Assembly (NCBI GenBank): GCA_025937115.1
Contig: JAICSB010000071.1
Location: 1-10,784, forward strand
Source: Pseudonocardiaceae bacterium
Lineage (GTDB): Bacteria; Actinomycetota; Actinomycetes; Mycobacteriales; Pseudonocardiaceae
Reading direction: 5' to 3'
DNA: 10,784 nucleotides
Shown: in pieces, positions 4,933 to 10,784 of the stretch
Layout: each line of letters starts with the position of its first letter
Position numbering within the stretch: position 1 is the first letter of the stretch
Program-made: the position numbers and the translations under genes
Notes under the pieces: generated by a model
What the model was told of the DNA's origin: nothing
Databases searched by the model: none
Seen by the model: only the letters and a program-made list of their open reading frames with translations

Positions 4933-5393
4933 GCGCCGACGAGCTCGTCGTGCTCCGCTGCGCCACGATCGTCTTCCGCAACGGTGAAGTCCTCGTGGTC
5001 CGCCGGTCGGCCCGAGGTGACTGGGTGCTCCCCGGTGGTCGCCCGCACCCGCGGGAGGGAGCGCTGGCCTGCGCGCGCCGGGAGGTCCGCGAGGAAACCG
5101 GCCTGGACATCGACCCTGGCCGGTGCGCGTTCGTACTCGACACCATCGCCCCGCTCGGTGAGCAGCGCGTCATCGAGGTGGTATTCCTGTCGCCGGACCG
5201 ACCGTCCGCGCAGCCCGTCGGTTCCGAACCCGGCATGGCGCCGGCATTCGTCACGATGGACCGGCTCGGCGAGCTGAACCTGCGACCTCCGCTGGCGGGT
5301 CACATCCGGGCGCTGCACGCGAACCGGAACTACTCGACGGCGCCCTACCTGGGCAACTTGTGGCGGGCCGCGGACAAGGTGCTGGACCGCTGA
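4929..5393 (+). CDS. Nudix hydrolase 2, first full gene of the fluoride-switched GTPase operon
   Basis: A 154-residue Nudix pyrophosphohydrolase with a complete box at 37-59 (GRPHPREGALACARREVREE, then TGL) after WVLPGG. Metal-binding glutamates are in the REVREE core. The substrate is unknown. It is a paralogue of Nudix 1, sharing the VLRC start, the box and a C-terminal NLRPPLA segment. The only plausible start is the GTG at 4929 (an in-frame TAG lies at 4881); it overlaps the stop of the 12-codon leader. The stop TGA shares its last base with the ATG of the next gene, so the operon continues without a gap. House-cleaning of a toxic nucleotide made under fluoride stress is a possible role, by inference. 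Confidence 0.9.
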   Translation: MSADELVVLRCATIVFRNGEVLVVRRSARGDWVLPGGRPHPREGALACARREVREETGLDIDPGRCAFVLDTIAPLGEQRVIEVVFLSPDRPSAQPVGSEPGMAPAFVTMDRLGELNLRPPLAGHIRALHANRNYSTAPYLGNLWRAADKVLDR

Positions 5394-5800
5394 TGGCTTG
5401 CCCGACGTACTACTGCTGGTCCTGCTATGCGCCGGCGCAGACGGCGTCGGGCCTGTGTGAGCGCTGCGGCGGGCTCATCGAGGCGCCGCCGGAGGCGAAC
5501 TACGCCGACCTGTTGGTGTGGGCTCTAGACCACCCCCTTGCCGAGCGTCGGCTAGTGGCCGCGCAGGCGCTCGGCAAGCGGCGCGAGGCGCGCGCTGAGA
5601 GTCGGCTCCGTGAGCTGATCTGGACCCGGGAGGATCCTTATCTGGCGGCAGCCGCGGTGCAAGCCCTGGTGGACATCGTCGGGAGGCAGGCCTGCGAAGA
5701 CCTGCTCACCGAACTCGCTAGGCGCGGTCCGGCACCGGTTCGGCGGACCGCGGCCGACCTGCTCAGTGATCGTGACGGGGCCAGGAAGGTGGCCGGATGA
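5393..5800 (+). CDS. Small zinc-ribbon / HEAT-like helical protein
   Basis: A 135-residue protein, not a family I can name. Residues 8-25 form a four-cysteine zinc-ribbon pattern (C8WSC11 and C22ERC25). From about 38 to 128 it is helical, with repeated VAAQALGKR, AAAAVQALVDI and RRTAADLL segments that resemble HEAT-type repeats, suggesting protein-protein binding. ATG at 5393 shares its A with the Nudix 2 stop (TGATG). Its own TGA overlaps the GTPase ATG (ATGA at 5797-5800). Such tight coupling suggests it works with the dynamin-like GTPase, perhaps as an adaptor. An upstream in-frame ATG at 5360 lies inside Nudix 2 and is less likely. Confidence 0.8.
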   Translation: MACPTYYCWSCYAPAQTASGLCERCGGLIEAPPEANYADLLVWALDHPLAERRLVAAQALGKRREARAESRLRELIWTREDPYLAAAAVQALVDIVGRQACEDLLTELARRGPAPVRRTAADLLSDRDGARKVAG

Positions 5801-7485
5801 CCGAGCCGGCAGCGTTAGCCGCAGCAGCCGCCCTCCTGGAGCCCCTCCTCCCGGCTCAACGGCGCGCCGCTCTGCGCGAAGCGGTCGCCCGCGTTGCGCA
5901 GGGACACGCCCGAGTACTGGTGCTCGGCGAGGCCAAACGCGGCAAGAGCACGCTAGTCAACGCGCTGTTCGGTGCACCGCTGCTACCCACCGGGGCGCTT
6001 CCGCTGACCTCGGTGACGACCGTGGTCGCGGTGGGCGCGCCAGCCCGAGCGGAGGTCCGTTACCGGGATGGCGCGCACGCGGATATTGCACTGAGCGCGG
6101 TCGCCGAGCTGGTCAGCGAGAAGGGCAACCACGGCAACGAGCGCGGCGTGGACCGGGTACTCGTCACCGCCCCCTGCGACTTCCTTCCACCCGGCACAGA
6201 GGTGGTGGACACCCCCGGAACGGGTTCCGTCAACCTCGCCAACACCGACGAAGCCCGCCGGGCGCTGTCCACCTTGGACGTCGCGGTGTTGGTGGTGGCA
6301 GCTGATCCACCGGTCTCGGTGGCCGAGCTGGACCTGGTGGCCGATGCGATGGTCACCGCGTCACGGGCGGTCGTGGTGGTCAACAAAGCCGATCTGTTGG
6401 CCGGTGATGAACTGGCCGAGGTCGTGGATTTCACCGCTCGGGTGGTTGCCGAACGGCTCGGCCAACCGGTGCAGGTCTTCCCGCTGTCTGCGCTGGCCGC
6501 CCGCCGCCGCAGCAACGGGTTCGACATCTTCGCGGGCTGGTTGGCAGGCGAGTTGGAGTCACACGGCTCAGCCCACGCGCTGGCCTCCACCGCCCGCGCG
6601 TTGCGCCGCGAGGCAACCGTGCTGCGCGACACCCTGCGGGTGCAGGAGGAGCTGCTGCGGCGCCGCGGCGAGCACGGAACCGCCACCATAGCCGCACTGT
6701 CGGAGATCCTCGACCGGGCCGGCGACCGGGCCCGCGCCACGGTGGATCACCTGCACGGTGAGGCGCGGCGGCTGCGACGCCGCCTCGACGAGACCCACGA
6801 GAAGGCGGTCGCGGCTGCCCTGGAGACCTCGGCTCAGATACTCGCCGAGCTATCCGAGCGCAACGGCGACGGCTCCCCGGAGGACTTGGCCGAGATCGCC
6901 CGGTCCAGGATGGCCGACGCCACCCGAGCTCGGGCTCAGGACTGGTTCGCCACCACCGCCGCCGACCTCGATAGCGGCATGCGGCAAGCCGCAGTCCGGG
7001 CGATGGAATCGCTGCGTGCCGAGCTGGCCGAGGCCCGCCGCGCGGCCGGCGAGCTGCTGCAACTCGAACTTTCCGACGTCATCGACCTGCCGGGCTTAGA
7101 GCCACCGCAGACGCCCTCGTTCGAAGCGTCGGTCCATCCCGGCTGGGAGGAGCTGGTCTCGGCGGCGGTCAAGCGTCGGCTACCCGCTCAGCTGCGCCGC
7201 CGCCAGGTGCTGCGCGAGCTGGACAGCTGGCGCCAGACCGCGGTACCACGGCCCTTCGGCCGGGCCCGCTCGACACTGCAGGACAGCCTGCGCGAGGCGG
7301 ACCGCGCTGCCGAGCGAAGCATCGAAGCCACCCGCACCGAGCACATCGCTGCGTTGCAGCAGGGGGTGGCCGCGGCGCAGGACGAGCGCGGTCGGTCGGA
7401 GGGCGCGATCGTCTCGGCGTTGCAGGACCTGGCGCAGCGCTTCTCCACCCTGGACAAGGTGCTCACGCTGCTGGGCAGCCGCTAG
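5797..7485 (+). CDS. Dynamin-like large GTPase
   Basis: A 562-residue protein with an N-terminal GTPase domain: G1 GEAKRGKS (44-51), G2 threonines in TSVTT (71-75), G3 DTPG (138-141) and G4 NKAD (196-199). The rest, about 250-560, is alanine-, arginine- and glutamate-rich long helix, as in bacterial dynamin-like proteins such as actinobacterial IniA/IniC and DynA/DynB. Such proteins act at membranes (fission, fusion or repair). No obvious transmembrane segment is seen. It is the last gene of the operon behind fluoride riboswitch D, overlapping the zinc-ribbon gene by four bases. Only one GTPase gene is present, whereas many bacterial dynamins come in pairs. Dynamin-like family is strongly supported; the link to fluoride or membrane stress is inferred from position. 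Confidence 0.88.
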   Translation: MTEPAALAAAAALLEPLLPAQRRAALREAVARVAQGHARVLVLGEAKRGKSTLVNALFGAPLLPTGALPLTSVTTVVAVGAPARAEVRYRDGAHADIALSAVAELVSEKGNHGNERGVDRVLVTAPCDFLPPGTEVVDTPGTGSVNLANTDEARRALSTLDVAVLVVAADPPVSVAELDLVADAMVTASRAVVVVNKADLLAGDELAEVVDFTARVVAERLGQPVQVFPLSALAARRRSNGFDIFAGWLAGELESHGSAHALASTARALRREATVLRDTLRVQEELLRRRGEHGTATIAALSEILDRAGDRARATVDHLHGEARRLRRRLDETHEKAVAAALETSAQILAELSERNGDGSPEDLAEIARSRMADATRARAQDWFATTAADLDSGMRQAAVRAMESLRAELAEARRAAGELLQLELSDVIDLPGLEPPQTPSFEASVHPGWEELVSAAVKRRLPAQLRRRQVLRELDSWRQTAVPRPFGRARSTLQDSLREADRAAERSIEATRTEHIAALQQGVAAAQDERGRSEGAIVSALQDLAQRFSTLDKVLTLLGSR

Positions 7486-7492
7486 CCGAGGT

Positions 7493-7600
7493 TCACCTGC
7501 CATCCACACGCAGTTCGGCGAATACGTCGTGCAGCCGGGTCGTGAAGTGCTCATCCTGTTGCCGACTCCAAAGGGGCCCTCTCTTGTCTGACGTCTTTCT
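7493..7600 (-). pseudogene. Possible C-terminal gene remnant convergent with the GTPase
   Basis: A minus-strand frame reads through about 35 codons and ends in DEHFTTRLHDVFAELRVDGR before TGA at 7495-7493, only 7 bp from the GTPase stop. The tail looks protein-like, but no start and no domain are visible, and upstream it runs into the 13E12 gene region. It may be the stump of a gene cut by rearrangement. Chance openness in GC-rich DNA is the alternative. Confidence 0.25.
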
Positions 7601-7628
7601 TGCCGGCCCACTCGGGGACGAGTAGTCC

Positions 7629-7642
7629 CGAACATATGTTCG
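7629..7642. promoter_or_regulatory. LexA (SOS) box overlapping the 13E12 start codon
   Basis: CGAACATATGTTCG is a perfect 14-base palindrome and fits the actinobacterial/mycobacterial LexA box CGAAC-N4-GTTCG, with a further matching A on the right. The ATG at 7636 is inside it, so LexA would cover the start codon. Members of the 13E12 repeat family in M. tuberculosis are known to carry such boxes. Confidence 0.8.
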
Positions 7643-8438
7643 ATGATAGCACTCTGGAGTGGCCGCCGCCACCGGTCATCGCGCCGCCTGAGGAGGTCAT
7701 CGACTGCCTGGTCGAGGGCTCACCGGGCGCCGTTGAGCCGGTGCGCTGGTCTGAATATGTGCCCGATGGCATGTTGGCCGATCTGCTGGCCCAACCCGCC
7801 GAGACTGACCCTGCGCATTGCGAGTTCGAGGCGTTGGAACGGGTCGGGGGATGGGAGCCGGTCATCGCCTGGGCCCAAGCCCGGCAGACCCGCGAGATGA
7901 CCTCCTTCGTGGCTAGCGCGCAGGCCCGGAACCGGGCGCTGGGTGCATATGATTCGCAGGCGCACGACTCGGCGGTGGCCGAGGTGGGTTTGATGTTGCG
8001 GGTGTCGGCGGGTACCGCGGCCTCACGGGTGGGTGACGCGTGGTCGCTGTGCACCCGGCTACCGGCGACGTTGGCGGCGTTGGAGGCGGGTCGGATCACT
8101 CTGGCCAAGGCCCGCATCATCGACGCTGAGACGCTGAACCTGACCGATGAGCAGACCGCCGCAGTCGAGACTCAGGTGCTGGCCAAGGCTCGGCAGCAGA
8201 CTCCGGGGCAGGTGCGGGTCGCGACCCGCCGGGCGGTGCTGCGCGCCGACCCGGCAGCTGCCCGGAACGCACCGAGCAGGCCCGGTGTGAGCGTGGCGTG
8301 CGGATTTGGCCCGAACCCGATGGGATGGCCACGTTGTCCGCCTACCTGCCGGCAGCTGACGCCGTTGGGGTGTTCGCGGTGCTCGACGAGCACGCCAATA
8401 TCTCCGCTAGCGCCCGGTGCTCACGGGTCGTCCGATAA
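7636..8438 (+). pseudogene. Decayed 13E12-repeat / DUF222 (HNH endonuclease family) gene
   Basis: The N-terminal DUF222 region is recognisable (MLRVSAGTAASRVGDAWSLC, then LPATLAALEAGRITLAKARI). At about 8264-8265 a G is missing from a short G run: the original frame drifts into non-homologous sequence, while the next frame continues the family sequence (ERTEQARCERGVRIWPEPDG, then MATLSAYLPAADAVGVFAVL) until TAA at 8436-8438. The C-terminal HNH nuclease domain is absent, so even the repaired frame encodes only the N-terminal part. ATG at 7636 lies in the LexA box; a TTG at 7600 is possible but less likely. The family is multicopy in mycobacteria and relatives; its function is uncertain. Confidence 0.85.
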
Positions 8439-8452
8439 CCACGCCGGTGGTT
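8437..8452. terminator. Hairpin between convergent 13E12 remnant and small-gene operon
   Basis: AACCAC (8437-8442) and GTGGTT (8447-8452) pair perfectly around GCCG. The stops of both convergent genes fall at its edges (TAA at 8436-8438 on plus; TAA at 8454-8452 on minus). It could act as a short bidirectional terminator, though the T-run after it is only three long. Confidence 0.45.
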
Positions 8453-8751
8453 TAGTTGTGCGGCCAGTCGCTCACGACGGTGTGCAGCACGGTGAGCGCG
8501 TCACCGGCCACACGTGCGGTAACCGGCAGGCCACCGGGCACCACCAGGCTGGATTTACGGGCGCGGGTTGCGTGGCATGAGCCGCCGAACCCACCGAGGT
8601 ACATTTCGTCGCGGTGTTCGAGGGTTTCCCGCCAGCCGAATAAGGGCCCGTCGTCACCTGGGGCGATCCGTTGGAAGGTGAATCCGTGGCTCTTGGCGAG
8701 GTCTAGCAACCGTTTCGCTGCGACCACATCCGGGCCGTCTGTGCTGGTCAC
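8452..8751 (-). CDS. Hypothetical protein, last gene of the minus-strand small-gene operon
   Basis: A 99-residue protein of unknown function. The N-terminal third is helical (AAKRLLDLAKSHGFTFQRI); the rest is strand-rich (MYLGGFGGSCHATRARKSSL, LVVPGGLPVTARV, then VAGDALTVLHTVVSDWP). Its GTG start at 8751 overlaps the stop of the upstream gene as GTGA, with no clear ribosome site of its own, so translation is coupled. The longer frame from 8916 runs inside the upstream gene and is a shadow. Confidence 0.65.
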   Translation of the reverse strand: MTSTDGPDVVAAKRLLDLAKSHGFTFQRIAPGDDGPLFGWRETLEHRDEMYLGGFGGSCHATRARKSSLVVPGGLPVTARVAGDALTVLHTVVSDWPHN

Positions 8752-9089
8752 CGGGACACCGCACGGTCGGCTAAGTTCAGCAATCCGGTTCGCAGTTGCT
8801 CGTCGGTGAGGCTGGGCGCGGTGTCGGCCAGTGTGATGATCTGCCGCCGTAACCACCGCAACCGCCCGGCCTCGCGCACTGCCGCACCGAGGTCGCCCAC
8901 CAGCGCGACCGTGCAAGAGTCCGGCACGGTGAACGCCCAGTCAGTGCCGCAATTATCGCAAGCCCATGCCCGGACAAGGCCGGTGTCGGCGGTCTGCCGG
9001 GTCAGGTCGCTGGTGCGGCAGTAGGGGCACGCTTCGGTGGTGTCGGTCGCGGTGGTGCTGGTGTTCACCGGGCGGGTGTCGATCGGCAT
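8748..9089 (-). CDS. Hypothetical zinc-ribbon-like protein
   Basis: A 113-residue protein. After a threonine-rich N-terminus it has two cysteine pairs, CPYC (about 21-24) and CDNC (about 45-48), as in small zinc ribbons, then a helical C-terminal half (LRWLRRQIITLADTAPSLTD). ATG at 9089 is chosen because GGGAG lies 6 bases upstream; the ATG at 9146 has no ribosome site. Its stop overlaps the next gene's GTG. A nucleic-acid or protein-binding role is possible, but the family is not recognised. Confidence 0.65.
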   Translation of the reverse strand: MPIDTRPVNTSTTATDTTEACPYCRTSDLTRQTADTGLVRAWACDNCGTDWAFTVPDSCTVALVGDLGAAVREAGRLRWLRRQIITLADTAPSLTDEQLRTGLLNLADRAVSR

Positions 9090-9185
9090 CTGCTCTCCCG
9101 GACTTCGGTGGTATTCGGTTGGGACCGTCCGGGCGCCGGGGAGCACCGTGGAAGCGGATGTGACGGGGGGCAGCTTCCGCTCAGC

Positions 9186-9202
9186 CCGGCGACCGGTCGG
9201 AG
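9186..9202. repeat. 17-bp direct repeat, copy 1
   Basis: CCGGCGACCGGTCGGAG occurs here, just after the 29-residue ORF, and again exactly at 9874-9890 inside another gene of the same operon. It contains the palindrome GACCGGTC. It could mark a small duplication or a shared binding site; chance is unlikely at 17 bp. Confidence 0.45.
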
Positions 9203-9204
9203 TT

Positions 9205-9294
9205 TTAGGGAGGCGAAGCCGTACCGACGATTACGTTCGCGCATTCCTGGCATTGTTTCCCGCACGACTTGTCCCGCAATGGGGTGACGATCAT
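9205..9294 (-). CDS. Tiny cysteine-rich ORF (29 residues)
   Basis: ATG at 9294 opens a 29-residue frame (MIVTPLRDKSCGKQCQEC, then ANVIVGTASPP) with three cysteines in CxxxCxxC spacing. It fills the only gap in the minus-strand operon, 19 bp after the stop of the upstream gene and in line with its neighbours. The ribosome site is poor (GGGGCGG); GTG at 9306 is an alternative start. It may be a small metal-binding peptide or chance. Confidence 0.35.
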   Translation of the reverse strand: MIVTPLRDKSCGKQCQECANVIVGTASPP

Positions 9295-9313
9295 CAACCG
9301 CCCCACTTGATGC

Positions 9314-9544
9314 TCACCCCAACCACTCACCTAAAACGTCGAATAGTTGAGTGGCGGTTTTCTCGTCGAGGATGATCACGCACTGGTCGGTGGCGTGCGG
9401 ATTCAACTCAATGAGGTCATCGCGTTTGGTGCACACCAGCGGGGTGTAACCGCGCGCACCGCCGTGCGTAGTGCAAGTGATGTCGATGACTCTGCGGTTC
9501 GGGTCACGGCGACCCGGCTTACCCGAACCGGCGTCCGTGGTCAT
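9314..9544 (-). CDS. Small hypothetical protein of the regulator-linked operon
   Basis: A 76-residue protein. Visible features are a THGG segment with cysteines on both sides (CTTHGG and VCTKRDD), a strand-like LIELNPH, and a C-terminal helix ending in LFDVLGEWLG. Small proteins with such LNPH...GEWL endings are, to my recollection, found near XRE regulators in Pseudonocardiales; no function is known to me. The ATG overlaps the previous gene's stop as ATGA (9541-9544), showing tight coupling. Confidence 0.65.
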   Translation of the reverse strand: MTTDAGSGKPGRRDPNRRVIDITCTTHGGARGYTPLVCTKRDDLIELNPHATDQCVIILDEKTATQLFDVLGEWLG

Positions 9545-9801
9545 CGCGATCTCTGCGTGGGGACGGTGGCGACGGTGGCCGATTTACAACCCCAGCAGGA
9601 GCGCCCTCCCGGCTCAACGAGTGGAGCGGGCAGCACAACCGCGCCGCACAGTGCCACGTAATCGGTTTTCGGTCGCAGCCCAGCGGCGAGCGCGTCAGGC
9701 GTCACAAGGTGGACCAGACCGTCGCGCACGTCCACCAGGTCGAGAGTGTGTACCGGGCGCCGCCGTCCAGTGGCGTCCGGTACCAGCCGGTGCTTAGCCA
9801 T
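9541..9801 (-). CDS. Small cysteine-containing hypothetical protein
   Basis: An 86-residue protein with a mostly strand-like first half (PVHTLDLVDVRDGLVHLV) and a C-terminal motif ALCG (Cys52) followed by CWGC (69-72), a likely zinc site. It resembles small ALCG-type proteins seen beside XRE-family regulators in actinomycetes; function unknown. ATG at 9801 lies inside the end of the upstream gene (8-base overlap), and its stop overlaps the next ATG. Confidence 0.65.
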   Translation of the reverse strand: MAKHRLVPDATGRRRPVHTLDLVDVRDGLVHLVTPDALAAGLRPKTDYVALCGAVVLPAPLVEPGGRSCWGCKSATVATVPTQRSR

Positions 9802-10078
9802 GGGATGACCCGCTTTCGCTGGTCGGGGTGGTGGATCCGACCAGCCGCCGGAACAGCAGTGGTGGGCAAGAAACCGGCGACCGGTCGGAGCTGCGGGGCA
9901 TCGTGATGTCGATAGGCGGATCGGCAGGGCTGGAGCGGCGGCAGCTCATGCCGAACTGCGGTGCGCCAGGTGTTCGCCGCCGGGGCTCTGGGTTCCACTC
10001 CCGCAGTCGGGCAAGGATGCGCTCCAGCGTCGCGGTGTCGGGCATCTCCCAAGGTGCGTCGATCATCCTGCCCGTCAT
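9794..10078 (-). CDS. Hypothetical protein, first gene of the minus-strand operon
   Basis: A 94-residue protein of unknown function. It has a short helix near the N-terminus (TATLERILARLREWN) and a proline-, serine- and arginine-rich remainder with little predicted order. ATG at 10078 is chosen because GGAGG lies 8 bases upstream; an ATG at 10114 in the same frame has no ribosome site. It heads the chain of overlapping small genes and diverges from the XRE regulator, which probably controls it. A 17-bp repeat shared with 9186-9202 lies in its 3' half. Confidence 0.55.
   Translation of the reverse strand: MTGRMIDAPWEMPDTATLERILARLREWNPEPRRRTPGAPQFGMSCRRSSPADPPIDITMPRSSDRSPVSCPPLLFRRLVGSTTPTSESGSSHG
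9874..9890. repeat. 17-bp direct repeat, copy 2
   Basis: Exact second copy of CCGGCGACCGGTCGGAG, here inside the first gene of the small-gene operon, 688 bp from copy 1. In both places a minus-strand frame reads LRPVAG, but only this copy lies in a predicted gene. Confidence 0.45.
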
Positions 10079-10143
10079 GGGTCGTCGCCTCCGGCCCCAT
10101 CGTCGGTTGTCCATCGTGGTGTGTCCACTGGGAGGGTAACAAC

Positions 10144-10169
10144 GTATCGCTACGATGACGATAGCGTAC
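10144..10169. promoter_or_regulatory. Inverted repeat between the divergent operon and XRE gene; candidate operator
   Basis: CGCTA (10149-10153) and TAGCG (10163-10167) flank a 9-base centre (CGATGACGA), and ATCG-CTA-CGAT forms a nested smaller palindrome. The repeat overlaps the predicted -35 of the XRE gene. XRE-family regulators often bind such sites beside their own genes, so autoregulation and control of the minus operon are plausible. Confidence 0.45.
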
Positions 10170-10183
10170 TAAATCCATATACA
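10155..10183 (+). promoter_or_regulatory. Predicted promoter of the XRE regulator gene
   Basis: ATGACG (10155-10160) and TATACA (10178-10183) have a 17-bp spacer, each matching four of six consensus bases. The expected start near 10190 leaves only a short leader before the ATG at 10204. Confidence 0.45.
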
Positions 10184-10203
10184 GTCAGGGAGCTACCACT
10201 ACG

Positions 10204-10784
10204 ATGGTCAACATGGCAGGACCGACGATCAGACGGCGGCAACTCGGCATCGAGCTACAGCGACTCCGCGACGCTGCGGAGATCACCCGACAGGTGGCCG
10301 CAACCGCTATCGGCTGCTCACCCGCCCGGATCGGGCACATCGAGTCGGGTCGTAACGTGCTCGGGAAGGCGGAGCTGATCGTGCTGGCCCGCGACCAGTA
10401 TGGAGCCGATACCGACACCCTCGCCACCCTGGAGGAGCTGCGCCAGGAGGCCAGCAAGCGCGGCTGGTGGAGCATCTACGGGTTGCCGGAGTGGCTCAGT
10501 GCCTACGTCGGCTTGGAACACGACGCGACCTCGGTGCGCTCGCTGGAGTTGGAAGTAGTCCCCGGCCTACTCCAAACCGAGGACTACGCACGGGAGCTGT
10601 ACGCGCTGTCGGGCCGGTCGTCACCCAAGGAAGTGGACCGGCGCGTTGCCGCTCGCATACAGCGCCAGGAACGCCTCAGCGGCACGGACCCGCTGCAACT
10701 GACCGCCGTGGTATCTCAAGCGGCGTTGGAGCGCTGCGCCCGCCACCCACGGGTAGCCGCCGCTCAACTCCAGCAACTCGCGGA
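10204..10784 (+). CDS. XRE-family transcriptional regulator with DUF5753 domain (partial, runs off the window)
   Basis: The visible 193 residues begin with an XRE-type helix-turn-helix (about 12-60; recognition helix near SPARIGHIESGRN, 39-51), followed by a linker and the start of a DUF5753 domain with its hallmark VVPGLLQTEDYAR (118-130). This is the Scr1-type antitoxin-like regulator family abundant in Streptomyces and Pseudonocardiales, often next to one or more very small genes. ATG at 10204 is taken as start; a second ATG at 10213 is possible and GGGAG lies 11 bases before the first. It is divergent from the small-gene operon and probably regulates it. The C-terminus lies beyond the right edge. 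Confidence 0.9.
   Translation, partial: MVNMAGPTIRRRQLGIELQRLRDAAEITRQVAATAIGCSPARIGHIESGRNVLGKAELIVLARDQYGADTDTLATLEELRQEASKRGWWSIYGLPEWLSAYVGLEHDATSVRSLELEVVPGLLQTEDYARELYALSGRSSPKEVDRRVAARIQRQERLSGTDPLQLTAVVSQAALERCARHPRVAAAQLQQLA

Noticed and set aside
6060..6740. 226-codon minus-strand frame opposite the GTPase
   Set aside because: Serine/arginine/threonine-rich antisense shadow with no domain.
7636..8438. 13E12 gene as an insertion sequence or mobile element
   Set aside because: No terminal inverted repeats, target-site duplication or transposase motif are visible; the family is repeated but not shown to move.
8452..8916. Longer version of the last operon gene starting at 8916
   Set aside because: Its first 55 codons lie within the upstream gene and are arginine/histidine-rich; the GTGA overlap at 8751 is the better start.
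9702..10178. 158-codon minus-strand frame spanning the operon start
   Set aside because: Crosses the predicted divergent promoter, has no ribosome site, is rich in His/Pro/Arg, and overlaps two better-placed genes in another frame.
1..10784. CRISPR array, tRNA or rRNA genes
   Set aside because: No regularly spaced repeats and no cloverleaf or rRNA-like stretches were seen on either strand.

Overview
The window is high-GC, densely packed DNA with frequent ATGA/GTGA gene overlaps. It comes from an actinomycete, most likely of the order Pseudonocardiales or a mycolata relative. The grounds are an RfbE/Wzt-type ABC ATPase like the mycobacterial galactan exporter, a 13E12/DUF222 gene with an actinobacterial LexA box, and an XRE-DUF5753 regulator divergent from tiny conserved genes. 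This placement is inferred from gene content, not from a search.

The core (about 1.1-7.5 kb) reads as a fluoride-response island. Four copies of the fluoride (crcB-type) riboswitch aptamer lie within about 3.2 kb: minus strand at 1708-1762 and 4664-4719, plus strand at 2823-2873 and 4799-4851. They precede a PAP2 phosphatase (followed by an ABC ATPase), an enolase paralogue, Nudix hydrolase 1, and Nudix hydrolase 2. In all four, the 3' strand of the aptamer pseudoknot (GCCTC or GCTTC) can instead pair with the GAGG of the next gene's Shine-Dalgarno sequence. All four therefore look like translational ON switches of one design. A family I inorganic pyrophosphatase sits just before the enolase switch. 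Enolase and pyrophosphatase are classic fluoride-inhibited enzymes. No CrcB/Fluc or EriC-F exporter is in the window, so the island looks like a target-replacement and phosphate-metabolism arm of fluoride tolerance.

The fourth switch heads a tightly overlapped operon: a 12-codon leader ORF, Nudix 2, a small zinc-ribbon/HEAT-like protein and a dynamin-like GTPase (to 7485). The link between a dynamin-like GTPase and a fluoride switch is the most unusual functional connection here.

Right of this (7.5-8.45 kb) is a decayed 13E12/DUF222 gene: its start codon lies inside a perfect LexA (SOS) box, it has a one-base frameshift, and its HNH end is missing. From 8.45 to 10.08 kb the minus strand carries an operon of small, mostly cysteine-containing hypothetical proteins with stop/start overlaps. 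It diverges from an XRE-family regulator with a DUF5753 domain that runs off the right edge; a promoter and an inverted repeat lie between them. The first 270 bases hold no recognisable gene beyond one weak 57-codon ORF and a small inverted repeat.
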